This document shows positions 9,103 to 18,360 of a stretch of 64,000 bases of DNA, in pieces. Every line of letters starts with the position of its first letter. Positions within the stretch are counted from its first letter, which is position 1. Below the pieces are notes generated by a model, which ran no database searches, was not told where the DNA came from, and worked only from the letters and a program-made list of their open reading frames with translations. The DNA comes from CAZGNZ01 sp964527215 (GTDB lineage Bacteria > Fidelibacterota > Marinisomatia > SCGC-AAA003-L08 > JACNLC01). Where the stretch lies: assembly GCA_964527215.1 (NCBI GenBank), contig CAZGNZ010000013.1, positions 32,585 through 96,584 on the forward strand, read 5' to 3'. The position numbers and the translations under genes were made by a program.

Positions 9103-10515
9103 ATGAAAATGCTTATCGCCGGAAAATGGGTTGACCGGGAAGAAAAAATCCAGGTATTGAATCCATACGATAATTCACTGGTGGATACCGTTCCTGCAGG
9201 AACAGCAGATGATATCGATGCTGCCATAACAGCAGCACAGGAGGGTTATGAAATCAACCGCAGACTGCCTTCCCATGAACGCATCAGTATCCTCATGAAA
9301 ACAGCCCGGATTATGGAAGAACGATTTGAAGATCTGGCACGGACCATCGCATCAGAGGGATCAAAAACCATAATGGAAGCCGAAAAAGAAGTCGCCCGTG
9401 CCATCAACACGATTACCATATCAGCCGAAGAAGCCCGGCGCATCAACGGTGAAACCATTCCCTTTGATTCTGCTCCCGGTTCTGAAAACAGAATTGGCTA
9501 CTACTACCGGTTTCCCATCGGCATTATCGCCTGCATCACACCCTTTAACGATCCGCTGAACCTGGTCGCCCACAAACTGGGACCTGCTGTGGCTGGCGGG
9601 AACTCTGTTGTTCTGAAACCTGCAACAGTGACCCCTCTGAGCGGCCTGAAACTGGCGCAGTGCATGATGGATGCGGGACTGCCGCCCAATGTGGTAAATG
9701 TTGTGACCGGGCACGGCAGTGATATCGGAGAAGTGCTGGTTCGGGATGAACGGGTCCGGATGGTTTCCTTTACCGGCGGCGTGGAAGCCGGGAAACGGGT
9801 AACTCAGATTGCCGGACTGAAAAAGATCGGCATGGAACTGGGCTCCAACTCTCCCGTGATTGTGATGAACGACTGCAAGATGGACGCAGCTGTGGAAAGC
9901 TGTGTGTCCGGATCCTTCTGGGCTGTGGGCCAAAACTGCATCGGCGTTCAGCGTATCTATATTCAGGATGGAATTTTTGATGCATTTCGGGATCAGTTTG
10001 TATCCCGGACACGGCAGTACAAAACCGGGTATCAGCTGGATGAAAACACCGATATGGGACCCATGATCACGGAAAAGGAAGCGGAACGCGTTATTGAATG
10101 GGTAGAAGATGCTGTTGCCAAAGGAGCCCATCTGCTCACAGGCGGAACCCGAAATGGCAGCCTGGTGCAGCCGACGGTCTTCGAAAATATGCCTGGAAAT
10201 GCACGCCTTGACTGTGAAGAAGTTTTTGGTCCGGTCGTCAGTCTGTACCGAATTTCCACCCTGGATGAAGGCATTAAAAAAGCCAATGCCGTGGACTATG
10301 GTCTGCATGGCGCTATTTTCACTCAGGATGTGAACAATGCCTTTCATGCGGTGGTTAACATGGATGTGGGTGGAATCATTGTGAATGACAGTACCGATTA
10401 CCGGGTGGATCTCATGCCGTTTGGCGGTGTGAAAAACAGTGGTCTTGGCCGGGAGGGACTGAAGTTTGCCCTTCAGGAAATGACGGAACCCAAAATGGTC
10501 TGCTTCAATCTCTGA
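9103..10515 (+). CDS. NAD(P)-dependent aldehyde dehydrogenase
   Basis: A 470-residue ALDH-superfamily enzyme that oxidises an aldehyde to the acid or acyl product. Catalytic residues are in place: Glu245 in GMELGSNSP, Cys279 in GQNCIGVQR, the Asn of CITPFNDP, and the cofactor segment FTGGVEAG. It is nearest in style to the lactaldehyde / phosphonoacetaldehyde / glycolaldehyde dehydrogenase subgroup, but substrate cannot be read directly. Its position 23 bp after homoserine dehydrogenase suggests a semialdehyde such as aspartate 4-semialdehyde as a possible substrate; that is inference. AAAGGAA lies upstream of the ATG. A GC-rich hairpin (10532-10564) follows the stop without a T run. Confidence 0.88.
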   Translation: MKMLIAGKWVDREEKIQVLNPYDNSLVDTVPAGTADDIDAAITAAQEGYEINRRLPSHERISILMKTARIMEERFEDLARTIASEGSKTIMEAEKEVARAINTITISAEEARRINGETIPFDSAPGSENRIGYYYRFPIGIIACITPFNDPLNLVAHKLGPAVAGGNSVVLKPATVTPLSGLKLAQCMMDAGLPPNVVNVVTGHGSDIGEVLVRDERVRMVSFTGGVEAGKRVTQIAGLKKIGMELGSNSPVIVMNDCKMDAAVESCVSGSFWAVGQNCIGVQRIYIQDGIFDAFRDQFVSRTRQYKTGYQLDENTDMGPMITEKEAERVIEWVEDAVAKGAHLLTGGTRNGSLVQPTVFENMPGNARLDCEEVFGPVVSLYRISTLDEGIKKANAVDYGLHGAIFTQDVNNAFHAVVNMDVGGIIVNDSTDYRVDLMPFGGVKNSGLGREGLKFALQEMTEPKMVCFNL

Positions 10516-10651
10516 GCGATTTGAAATTCGACGGGAGGTCGCCGAAGGATTGCGGCCTCTCCCGCATGCCCATGTTCCTGGCATTGATTTGAGGATTATG
10601 CACCGGATTTTGGATAACTACAATTACGAGTTCTAAACACAGACCCATCAT

Positions 10652-11158
10652 ATGAAAATTGATCAGATTGACAGACAGATATTGAGTATTCTTCAGGAAA
10701 ACGGCAGAATCACCAACTCCGAGCTGGCAAAACGCGTTGGACTGTCACCGGCTCCCACCCTTGAACGGATGAAAAAACTGGAGCGCAGCGGTGTCATCAG
10801 CGGTTATCACGCACGGCTGGATCCGGAGAAAATTGATGTTGGAATTCAGACGTTTGTGGAAGTGACTCTTTCCCGTCACGAGCAGCAGGTAATCCTGAGT
10901 TTCATTGAAGCCACCAGAGAAATTAAAGAAATCATCGGCTGTTACTATGTAACAGGCCGGGCTGATTTTCTGCTGCGGGTGGCGGCACGCAATATGAAGG
11001 AATATGAAAAATTCCTGCTTCGAAGACTCACCACCATCGAAAATATCCAGCATGTGGAAACCATGATAATTCTGTCGAACTTCAAGGAACAAAATCAATT
11101 TCCCATTTATAAGTGCGACAAAATTAATGGGAGGAAAAATCAACATGAAAATCAATAA
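10652..11158 (+). CDS. Lrp/AsnC family transcriptional regulator
   Basis: 168 residues: an N-terminal winged helix-turn-helix (residues ~5-60, NSELAKRVGLSPAPTLERMKKLERSGVI) followed by a RAM/ACT-like ligand and oligomerisation domain (residues ~65-150). Lrp-type proteins sense amino acids and control their synthesis or breakdown. Placement just after the homoserine/PLP-enzyme/ALDH genes, in the same direction but 136 bp away with a hairpin between, suggests it may control them; no direct operator was identified. Its 3' end overlaps the start of the next gene by 14 bases. Confidence 0.92.
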   Translation: MKIDQIDRQILSILQENGRITNSELAKRVGLSPAPTLERMKKLERSGVISGYHARLDPEKIDVGIQTFVEVTLSRHEQQVILSFIEATREIKEIIGCYYVTGRADFLLRVAARNMKEYEKFLLRRLTTIENIQHVETMIILSNFKEQNQFPIYKCDKINGRKNQHENQ

Positions 11159-11837
11159 CCTTAATATCAGCTCCGCAGATCTTACAGCGGTAAAACAGGC
11201 ATATCTGATCCGTGTTTTCGGTTGGATGGGCCTGGGTTTGATCACTACTGCCATCGTTTCCGCATTTGTCGTGACCACGATCGGGTTTATCAGTCCGACA
11301 GCTTTTATCATTGCCGTCATTGCTGAATTTTATCTCGTGTATAGGATTTCACGGCATGTTTTCAAAATGACCGCCCGAGCAGCTGTAGCGACCTTTATCG
11401 GATACTCTGCTCTGAACGGCTTTACACTCTCCGGTCTCTTTATTTATTACGCGGCAGAATCCATTGTATCCGCATTCGTGATCTCGGCCTCCATTTTTAT
11501 TTTTATGGCAGTTTATGGTTATACCACCAAAAAAGATCTTTCCGGAATGGGCAGTTTCATGATGATGGGTCTGTTCGGATTGCTGGTCGCGCTGTTTGTC
11601 AGTTTCATTTTCCAGAACAGCATGCTGAATCTGATTATCAGCGTCCTGTTTGTGATCGTGTTTACGGGGTTGACAGCCTGGGATGTTCAGAATATTGCCA
11701 GATCTGCGCTTCAGATGGAAGGCTCCGGTGAGACGGTTGCCACCAAAGGCGCAATTCTGGGCGCACTTCACCTCTATCTGAACTTCATCAATATATTTAT
11801 ACATCTTCTGCACATCATCGGTTTTATGAGAGACTGA
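11145..11837 (+). CDS. Bax inhibitor-1 / YccA family membrane protein
   Basis: 230 residues with seven membrane segments. The start is placed at the ATG at 11145, ten bases after GGGAGG; a nearer upstream ATG at 11127 precedes that site and is therefore rejected. Family marks are the N-terminal AYLIRVFGWMGLGL, the central FTLSGLF and the late FTGLTAWDVQNIA, the last containing the conserved Asp of this family, which in BsYetJ-type homologues takes part in a pH-sensitive calcium leak. It overlaps the end of the Lrp-type gene, so it is co-translated with it. A strong terminator follows 64 bases after the stop. Confidence 0.92.
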   Translation: MKINNLNISSADLTAVKQAYLIRVFGWMGLGLITTAIVSAFVVTTIGFISPTAFIIAVIAEFYLVYRISRHVFKMTARAAVATFIGYSALNGFTLSGLFIYYAAESIVSAFVISASIFIFMAVYGYTTKKDLSGMGSFMMMGLFGLLVALFVSFIFQNSMLNLIISVLFVIVFTGLTAWDVQNIARSALQMEGSGETVATKGAILGALHLYLNFINIFIHLLHIIGFMRD

Positions 11838-11901
11838 CATTTTTCCAATTGCATCACCGAATCCTGCTGCACGAGTTCATGCAGGAAATACCATTGTCAC
11901 T

Positions 11902-11934
11902 GCGGCTCCTTTTTGGGAGCCGCTTTGCTTTCTT
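11902..11934 (+). terminator. rho-independent terminator after the BI-1 gene
   Basis: A perfect 8-bp stem GCGGCTCC / GGAGCCGC (11902-11909 with 11916-11923) around a six-base loop, followed by TTTGCTTTCTTT. It ends the transcription unit containing the Lrp-type regulator and the BI-1 protein. Confidence 0.85.
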
Positions 11935-12011
11935 TCCAATTTTGACAAATTGTCTGTCTAAATTCTATCCTCTGAAATTCAGGAAATCACTTCATTTGAC
12001 GATGGACCCGT

Positions 12012-13316
12012 TTGGAATTAGACACCCGTAAAATATTTCTGTTCTGGCTTCCCCTTTCCGTCACCTGGCTGCTCATGGCGGTGGAGGGTCCATTTCTGGC
12101 AGCCGTAATCGCCCGAATGGCGGATCCCAAGATCAACCTTGCATCCTACGGTGTGGCCTTTGCCCTGGCCATGTTCATTGAATCTCCGATTATCATGATC
12201 ATGAGCGCTGCCACTGCGTTGGTAAAAAATCACGCGACATTCATCAAACTGCGCAATTTCACATTCTTGATAAACGCTCTGATTACCATCATCATGGGGA
12301 TTATTCTTCTGCCGCCGGTTTTCCATATACTGTCTGGAAAAATGCTGTCGCTTGAACCGGAAGTATCTCGTTTGACCCACCGGGCGCTGTTGCTGATGCT
12401 GCCCTGGCCGAGTGCCATCGGCTACAGACGTTTTTATCAGGGAATTCTGATTATCAACGGTTTGACCCGGCGGGTGGCTCTGGGAACGGGTGTCCGGCTG
12501 GTGACAATGGCTGCCACCGCTCTGATATTATTTTTCAGATTTAAGCCTGACGGGGCTCTGGTTGGTGCGCTGGCCCTGACGGTAGGAGTGGTTTCGGAAG
12601 CAGCAGCAGTCCGGATCATGGCTGCCGGTTCAATCTCTCGAATGATAAAAAACCGGCAGCAGGCAGAATCATCCGGTGAAGAGCTGAGGTACCGAAATAT
12701 CATTTCGTTTTACTACCCTCTGGCGCTGACGTCAATACTGTCTCTGGGTGTGCACCCCCTGGTGACCTTTTTTATGGGATGGAGTCCGAACTCGCTTGAG
12801 TCACTTGCCGTATTGCCTGTGATCAATTCATTTGTTTTCATTTTTCGCAGTGCCGGACTTTCCTATCAGGAGGTTGGGATCGCTTTGATGGGAACGGATT
12901 GGACCCATTATCGAAAACTCCGGAATTTTGCCGTATTCATGGGACTGACCACTTCATCGCTGATGGGATTTATTGTCTTTTCTCCCCTCATCCATTTCTG
13001 GCTGAAACAGGTATCCGGCCTGAATTCTGAGTTGTCGTCATTTGCGCTGTTTCCGCTGAAGATGATGATTTTGCTCCCGGCCCAGGCCGTCATCATAGCA
13101 TTTCAGAGAGCCGTAATGGTTTATGCTCGAAAGACCACCGCACTTACCATTGCGACCATCATTGAAATGAGCGGCATTGCACTTACTCTCTATGTCTGCA
13201 TTGTTCATATCCAGCTCACCGGCGTGGTGTCGGCAGCCCTGGCGTATACGCTGGGCCGTCTGACGGCCAACCTGTATCTGTCTGGTCCGTACAGGAAGGC
13301 TTTGTCCGGCGGATAA
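12012..13316 (+). CDS. MOP-superfamily exporter, MATE/ANKH-like
   Basis: A 434-residue polytopic membrane protein with about 12 hydrophobic helices in two similar halves, as in the MOP flippase superfamily. Segments such as LASYGVAFALAMF, RALLLMLPWP and FYYPLALTSILS resemble the corresponding parts of animal ANKH (progressive ankylosis protein: LASYGLAYSL, RRAFLYLAAFP, FWWPLAL), which exports pyrophosphate, ATP and citrate. This resemblance is by eye. A general MATE drug/Na antiporter is the alternative. The start is TTG at 12012 without a convincing Shine-Dalgarno, chosen because it keeps the whole first helix; the next in-frame Met would delete half of it. It precedes the aldo-keto reductase by 30 bp. 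Confidence 0.65.
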   Translation: MELDTRKIFLFWLPLSVTWLLMAVEGPFLAAVIARMADPKINLASYGVAFALAMFIESPIIMIMSAATALVKNHATFIKLRNFTFLINALITIIMGIILLPPVFHILSGKMLSLEPEVSRLTHRALLLMLPWPSAIGYRRFYQGILIINGLTRRVALGTGVRLVTMAATALILFFRFKPDGALVGALALTVGVVSEAAAVRIMAAGSISRMIKNRQQAESSGEELRYRNIISFYYPLALTSILSLGVHPLVTFFMGWSPNSLESLAVLPVINSFVFIFRSAGLSYQEVGIALMGTDWTHYRKLRNFAVFMGLTTSSLMGFIVFSPLIHFWLKQVSGLNSELSSFALFPLKMMILLPAQAVIIAFQRAVMVYARKTTALTIATIIEMSGIALTLYVCIVHIQLTGVVSAALAYTLGRLTANLYLSGPYRKALSGG

Positions 13317-13346
13317 ACCTGTAAGGATTTCAAAGGAGAAATCACC

Positions 13347-14345
13347 ATGAAATATGGCCCCAAACCCGAACGCTATGACGGAATGATCTACCGATACTGC
13401 GGTCGAAGCGGCCTGAAACTGCCTGTAATTTCAATGGGGCTCTGGCACAATTTCGGGCAGCCTGATGATGCGGATGAGGCCGTCAAAATGATCACCACCG
13501 CTTTTGATGCCGGTATCACACATTTTGATCTTGCAAATAATTATGGTCCTCCGCCTGGTGCCGCTGAAGAAAAATTCGGAAAAATTTGCCACAGTCAATT
13601 GAAATCTTATCGCGACGAACTCATTATTTCCACCAAAGCAGGGTACAACATGTGGCCCGGCCCCTACGGTGAATGGGGCAGCCGGAAATACCTTATTGCC
13701 AGTTTGGACCAAAGTCTGAGACGAATGAAACTGGAATATGTGGATATTTATTATTCCCACCGGTATGATCCCAATACTCCATTGGAAGAAACCATAGGCG
13801 CGCTGGACACTGCTGTCCGGCAGGGCAAAGCACTCTACGCCGGAATATCTTCCTATGGACCTGATGAAACCCGAAGGGCCCATGAAATTTTCCAGCAGCT
13901 GGGCACGCCATGTCTCATTCATCAGCCCTCCTATTCAATTCTGAACCGCTGGATCAAAGACGGTCTCACAGATGTACTGTCTGAATTGCGAATGGGCTGC
14001 ATCGCGTTTTCACCCCTGTCCCAGGGACTGCTGACCAATCGCTACCTTTCCGGCATACCGGCCGGTTCCAGAGCAGAAAAAGATCATGGATTTCTGGGCG
14101 CCGGAGAGATCACTGAAGAGCGTCTCTCTGTTATAAGCAAGCTGAATGATATTGCTGAATCAAGGGACCAGTCTCTGGCTCAAATGGCGCTTGCCTGGGT
14201 GCTGAATAATCCGGTAATGACGTCAGTCATCACTGGTGCCAGTTCTGCGGCCCAGATCAGGGACAATATTGCCTGCCTGAACAACCTGACCTTTTCGCAG
14301 CACGAGCTTGACCTAATTGACGAAACGGTTCAAGGGTGGAGCTGA
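13347..14345 (+). CDS. aldo-keto reductase, YghZ / glyceraldehyde-3-phosphate reductase type
   Basis: A 332-residue NADPH-dependent aldo-keto reductase of the (beta/alpha)8 fold. The catalytic tetrad is visible: Asp in HFDLANNYG, the Tyr of NNYGPP, Lys in ISTKAGY and His in YSHRYD. GAGFTKAGYNMWPGPYGEWGS-like text after the lysine strand (here TKAGYNMWPGPYGEWGS) is typical of the AKR14 (YghZ, L-glyceraldehyde 3-phosphate reductase) group, which detoxifies aldehydes such as methylglyoxal. The cofactor-binding end carries VITGASSAAQIRDN. AAAGGAG sits just upstream of the ATG. It follows the exporter by 30 bp in the same direction and is the last gene before a repeat-rich gap. Confidence 0.9.
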   Translation: MKYGPKPERYDGMIYRYCGRSGLKLPVISMGLWHNFGQPDDADEAVKMITTAFDAGITHFDLANNYGPPPGAAEEKFGKICHSQLKSYRDELIISTKAGYNMWPGPYGEWGSRKYLIASLDQSLRRMKLEYVDIYYSHRYDPNTPLEETIGALDTAVRQGKALYAGISSYGPDETRRAHEIFQQLGTPCLIHQPSYSILNRWIKDGLTDVLSELRMGCIAFSPLSQGLLTNRYLSGIPAGSRAEKDHGFLGAGEITEERLSVISKLNDIAESRDQSLAQMALAWVLNNPVMTSVITGASSAAQIRDNIACLNNLTFSQHELDLIDETVQGWS

Positions 14346-14666
14346 TGATTACTCAACCAGCAATGTGTTGAATGCCGGCTTACCGGAGTATGGGTTGAGT
14401 CAATGATTGAGACTTATTCGAATAGGTGCTTTTGAGTGGTCACTTGCCCGTTTTAAATACTCTGTCTGAAAATGGTTTCAAAACTGTGATTTTTTTATGC
14501 TTACTACAAGCCTTCCGTCGATGGCTGTCCGAATCCGCCTGCTGACTGCATAGTAATAATACAGAGGCTTCTATTACATAAAACTGTGATCGTCCCTAAT
14601 GGTATGGATTGGGGATTCAGGATTGCTGCGTTTGTTCTCAGATTTTCTTACAGCCGAAGGTGTTAT

Positions 14667-14892
14667 TCCCCGGAGGTGGGTGGGGGTTTGGGATGGATGG
14701 ACGCGAGGAGGATTTTTCTATCTGAGGTTCCACAAATCACCAGTAGAAATCAGATCCTCCAGCCCTGAAGGGGCTGAATACGTCAGCCCGGGGCATCGCC
14801 CCGGGTAGCGGATAGAAAAACGGCAGAACCCTGAAGGGGTGCAGGTAAAGACCTGGATGACCGGGTGTTGTCAATTGGTCGAGTAGTTGAGT
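14667..14892 (+). repeat. 226-bp direct repeat, copy 1
   Basis: It matches 15137-15362 at a constant offset of 470 bases with only a few substitutions and no indels. It contains two self-complementary cores, CCCTGAAGGGG (twice) and CAGCCCGGGGCATCGCCCCGG-like sequence whose arms CCCGGGGC and GCCCCGGG pair. Such cores resemble REP/RAYT-type palindromic repeats of other bacteria; no RAYT transposase gene is visible in the window. Confidence 0.85.
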
Positions 14893-15136
14893 AAAGTGTC
14901 CCGGCAGGGTGAGGTTGATTAGGTTATCAGTGGTCGATCGTCAGCAATGAATGCAGCCCCGGATGACCAGTTGCCAATATACTATTCACCATTAACCAAC
15001 GATTTCCGTCCGAATTGCGGTTCAGGATGCATAGTAATAATACAGATGAGTGCTCGAACAGATTGATTGAACTCAGGTGAATGACCGCCTCGGGACTTGG
15101 GATTGCTGCATCCTGAATCCCCTGCCATGCGCCATA

Positions 15137-15362
15137 TCCCCGGAGGTGGGTGGGGGTTTGGGATGGATGGACGCGAGGAGGATTTTTCTATCTGAGGTTC
15201 CACAAATCACCAGTAGAAATCAGGTCCTCCAGCCCTGAAGGGGCTGAATACGTCAGCCCGGGGCATCGCCCCGGGAACCGGATAGAACGACGTCAGAACC
15301 CTGAAGGGGTGCAGGTAAAGACCTGAAGAACCGGGTGTTGTCAATTGGTCGAGTAGTTGAGT
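15137..15362 (+). repeat. 226-bp direct repeat, copy 2
   Basis: Second copy of the unit at 14667-14892. Differences are clustered just after the CCCGGG palindrome (GTAGCGG against GAACCGG) and in the ACCTGGATGACC / ACCTGAAGAACC segment. The rest is nearly identical, so duplication is recent or the copies are kept alike by conversion. Confidence 0.85.
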
Positions 15363-15564
15363 GGGTTTGTGAAAGCCATCAGTTTTCAGCGGTCAGTTAT
15401 CAGCACAATCTCTAAGGAGTAAAAGTATTATCGCGCATTCAGAACAATTTCAGTCAGTCTGATCAGAAGAGCAGACTGACGAGATTGGATGTTTCATGGT
15501 GCGAATGAGATGTTATTGTTCGAGTCCCGTCTGATTGTCGACGGGACGCGTCTATCTCATTCAA

Positions 15565-15670
15565 TTTCGCCGCCACACCAAATGGCGGAGTTTCAACAAG
15601 CGGGGGGAAAGCACCCTGTTACTCTTGTTCGTCAAAAGTCAGATTAAAAATCCTCCCACTGGCGGACACT
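15565..15670 (-). repeat. dispersed hairpin repeat, inverted copy of 51767-51853
   Basis: Read on the minus strand it runs GTCCGCCAGTGGG, then GGGTGC.TTCCCC, CGCTTGTTG, CCGCCATTTGG and GTGGCGGCGAAAT, in the same order as at 51767-51853. It carries about 23 extra bases after the first block. A short piece of the same family lies at 54756-54787. Confidence 0.7.
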
Positions 15671-15674
15671 GTAC

Positions 15675-15740
15675 GGAAAACTTTCTCAACGTACTGCCCA
15701 GTACAATTTCACACATTTTTCTTAATAAGCCTTGGAGAAT
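15675..15740. repeat. degenerate copy of the palindromic element at 29524-29703
   Basis: The central part TTCTCAACGTACTG-CC-CAGTAC, followed by ATTTCAC and CATTTTTCTT, is shared with 29590-29655. The outer arms and 20-bp ends of the complete element are not recognisable here, so this is a remnant. Confidence 0.6.
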
Positions 15741-16004
15741 GAGACTCCCAGGGACTCTTTAACGGAAAAAGCTTAAATGATCGTCACGCATGAATTGTGT
15801 GGAATTCTTGTTTTTTCCGCATCAACGCGGGGTAAGTCACCAGTCGTCAGAGGTTAGAGACCAGTTGACGATCGTACCGGATTACCAATGGCTGATCCCG
15901 TCTTCCAATTTCGATTTTGGATTTCAAAATTCCATCGGGCGTCACCAGTTTGGACCCGTTCAAAAATCACATTAAAGGTGGTTTACAACAGCGTTTTCAG
16001 TCAA

Positions 16005-18329
16005 TCACTTCACACGTATTCCCACCTTGCTGAACCGGCCACGATCATCCATACACTTTATCTCGTGCATACCGGGTGATGAAAGCCAGAAATAATCCTG
16101 CCGTGCAGCCAGCTTAACGGTCAATTGACCGTCAATATACCAGAAAACACTGTCCGCATCTTCTGATACGGCAGCTGAAAAATTGATTTTCTGCAGTTCC
16201 GGCAGAATATTGGGACTGGTTACATATTGAGCACCGTTTTCCGGATGGAGTATAACCGGTGCATAACCGCTTCGGGTTCGAGTACATGACGGATTATGGG
16301 GTAATTCGGAGGAAGGGCCAGAATAACCTTCCAGCCACGGCAGAACGTCCGGCGGCAATTTCAGAACGGATTGGTATTTCCACCGGCCCGGAATTCGGCA
16401 GCCGGAACACACTTCCGCGTTCAGCACCGTGTCTACCTGAATCTGCCGATGAAACGGACAAATTTCGACCGGAGATACACCCGGGATATAAAAATCCGAC
16501 CGGGTTTCAGGGCAGGCGGGAGAAGGCGGCAAACCCGATAACGCACACACCGTGCGTTCCAGCAGATTCTGCGGTTTCAGCAACCACTGATCCTGCTCTA
16601 CGTCCGGCAGACGTGAGATGATTGAAAAAAGCAGCGGTCCGGTCATTTCCGCGCCTGTCAGCATGGGTACTGACCGGTAATCATGGTTGCCCATCCAGAC
16701 CCCCACCACATACCGGCCGGTAAATCCGACGGCCCAGGCATCCCTCCTTCCGAAAGAGGTACCTGTTTTCCAGGCAACGCGCGGCATCCCTTCCACGGCT
16801 TCCCAGGTGAGCGGCAAATCGGGACGATCCACATCCTTCAATATTTCACTGATCATGTAAGCTGCAGAGCGCGACATCACCCTGGATTCAGTCGCTGCAG
16901 AATTATCCAGCAACAGGGATACAGGCGCTATGCGGCCCTCGTTTGGAAATGCAGAATAAAGTTGAACGAGTTCATAAAGAGTGACGGCACCGCTGCCCAG
17001 CACCAGTGCAAGTCCGTAATGCGCGGCCGGCTGATTCAGCGAACGGACTCCGGCTGTGTTCAGCTGTTTCAGAAACTGATCCAGACCCAGTTCCGAGACC
17101 ACGTGCACGGCCGGGACATTCAGCGAATTTTTTAATGCATCCTGAACGCTGACCAGACCCGAAAATCTGCCGTCATAATTGTCCGGACTGTATCCGGAGA
17201 AAGACACCGGTATATCTTTCAGAACAGAAGCCGGTGTAATTTGTCCTGCATCCATTGCCCAGGCATAGGCAAATGGTTTTAGTGTGGAGCCCGGAGATCG
17301 GGGAATCTGGATTCCGTCAATCTGACCGCCGTGCTTCGTATCCTTCCAGTCCGCAGTACCCACATACGCCAGCACTTCGCTGCTGAGAGCATCTGCCACC
17401 AATACCGCGGTGTTGAAAACCCCGAACGACCAGGTTTTCTCCCGATGGGCTGTCACGGCGTTTTCGGCCAGTTTCTGCACATCCGAATCAACAGCAGAAT
17501 GATATCGGTTTTGTCCTGGATATTTGCGAAGGATGGTTGCACCCAGCTGAGGGTTATCCGCCGGCATACAATACCGCTGCATAGGGACCGCTTCCAGCAA
17601 TGCTTCCTCATACTCCGCCTGGGTCATGAGATCGCTTTCTTTCAAACGCTTCAGGATTTTGTCACGTCCCCGAACCAGGCGGCCCGGATGACGGTCCGGC
17701 CGCAGTCCGTTTGGATTTTGAGGAATGGCCGCCAGAACGGCTGCCTCCGCCATTGTCAGCTCACCGGCCGATTTATTAAAATAATGCAGGCTTGCCGCCT
17801 CAATTCCGTAGATATTGCCGCCATACGGAGCAGTATTCAGATACAGTTCAAGAATTTCATCTTTGGACAGCATCTGTTCCAACTGAAGCGCGCGGAACAT
17901 CTCGACTATTTTACTGAGCATGGTGCGGGGCTTGGGCTCCAGAATCCGGTCCACCTGCATGGGAATGGTGGATGCGCCGCTGATCAGCTGTCGATGAATG
18001 ATATTTTGCACCGCTGCCCGGAACACTGCCCATAAATCCACCCCGGGGTGCCAATAAAACCAGCGGTCCTCGTAAAAAACAACCACTTTCAGCAGAGCCG
18101 GACTGATTTCATCCAGCCGCACCTCAAACCGCCAGGCGTCATCTGACGCCAGATAGGTTTGCAGCAGCTGTCCGTCCCGATCTGTGATCCGTATTGAATA
18201 AGGGATGTCAAGCCTTTCATGAGGGTACGGAAAAATCAGGTTCAGAATCAGACAAATGACAATCGGACCCAAAATGACTGCCGCCGTCATTCCCCTCCTG
18301 AATCTGAAACTCTGCTTGTTCCGTATCAA
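16005..18329 (-). CDS. pbpC: penicillin-binding protein 1C (bifunctional murein synthase)
   Basis: 774 residues: an N-terminal membrane anchor (~15-33), a GT51 glycosyltransferase (~50-230, YEDRWFYWHPG with the catalytic Glu and GASTIPMQV), a transpeptidase (~290-560, SxxK in SPGSTLKPFAYAW, SxN in SLN, KTG in WKTGTSFG) and the PBP1C-specific C-terminal domain. It polymerises and crosslinks peptidoglycan in the periplasm. The start is a TTG at 18329 with GGGGAG six bases upstream. It lies 31 bases after the alpha-2-macroglobulin gene in the same direction, the same pairing as E. coli yfhM-pbpC, where the two are thought to deal together with breaches of the envelope. All catalytic motifs are intact. 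Confidence 0.93.
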   Translation of the reverse strand: MIRNKQSFRFRRGMTAAVILGPIVICLILNLIFPYPHERLDIPYSIRITDRDGQLLQTYLASDDAWRFEVRLDEISPALLKVVVFYEDRWFYWHPGVDLWAVFRAAVQNIIHRQLISGASTIPMQVDRILEPKPRTMLSKIVEMFRALQLEQMLSKDEILELYLNTAPYGGNIYGIEAASLHYFNKSAGELTMAEAAVLAAIPQNPNGLRPDRHPGRLVRGRDKILKRLKESDLMTQAEYEEALLEAVPMQRYCMPADNPQLGATILRKYPGQNRYHSAVDSDVQKLAENAVTAHREKTWSFGVFNTAVLVADALSSEVLAYVGTADWKDTKHGGQIDGIQIPRSPGSTLKPFAYAWAMDAGQITPASVLKDIPVSFSGYSPDNYDGRFSGLVSVQDALKNSLNVPAVHVVSELGLDQFLKQLNTAGVRSLNQPAAHYGLALVLGSGAVTLYELVQLYSAFPNEGRIAPVSLLLDNSAATESRVMSRSAAYMISEILKDVDRPDLPLTWEAVEGMPRVAWKTGTSFGRRDAWAVGFTGRYVVGVWMGNHDYRSVPMLTGAEMTGPLLFSIISRLPDVEQDQWLLKPQNLLERTVCALSGLPPSPACPETRSDFYIPGVSPVEICPFHRQIQVDTVLNAEVCSGCRIPGRWKYQSVLKLPPDVLPWLEGYSGPSSELPHNPSCTRTRSGYAPVILHPENGAQYVTSPNILPELQKINFSAAVSEDADSVFWYIDGQLTVKLAARQDYFWLSSPGMHEIKCMDDRGRFSKVGIRVK

Positions 18330-18360
18330 ACCAGCTCCCCTGTGTGCATTTCAGTGGATT

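Larger units (their letters stand above)
14346..16004. other. repeat-rich intergenic region
   Basis: About 1.66 kb without a credible gene; the short open frames do not look like proteins and overlap repeats. It holds two copies of a 226-bp repeat, one inverted copy of a dispersed hairpin family (15565-15670) and a degenerate copy of a palindromic element (15675-15740), each listed separately. GCATAGTAATAATACAGA also occurs twice (near 14550 and 15030), suggesting that the repeat unit extends upstream in degenerate form. Confidence 0.7.

Noticed and set aside
10532..10564. Hairpin after the aldehyde dehydrogenase gene as a terminator
   Set aside because: The stem CGGGAG/CTCCCG with imperfect inner pairing is not followed by a T run, so I did not list it as a terminator.
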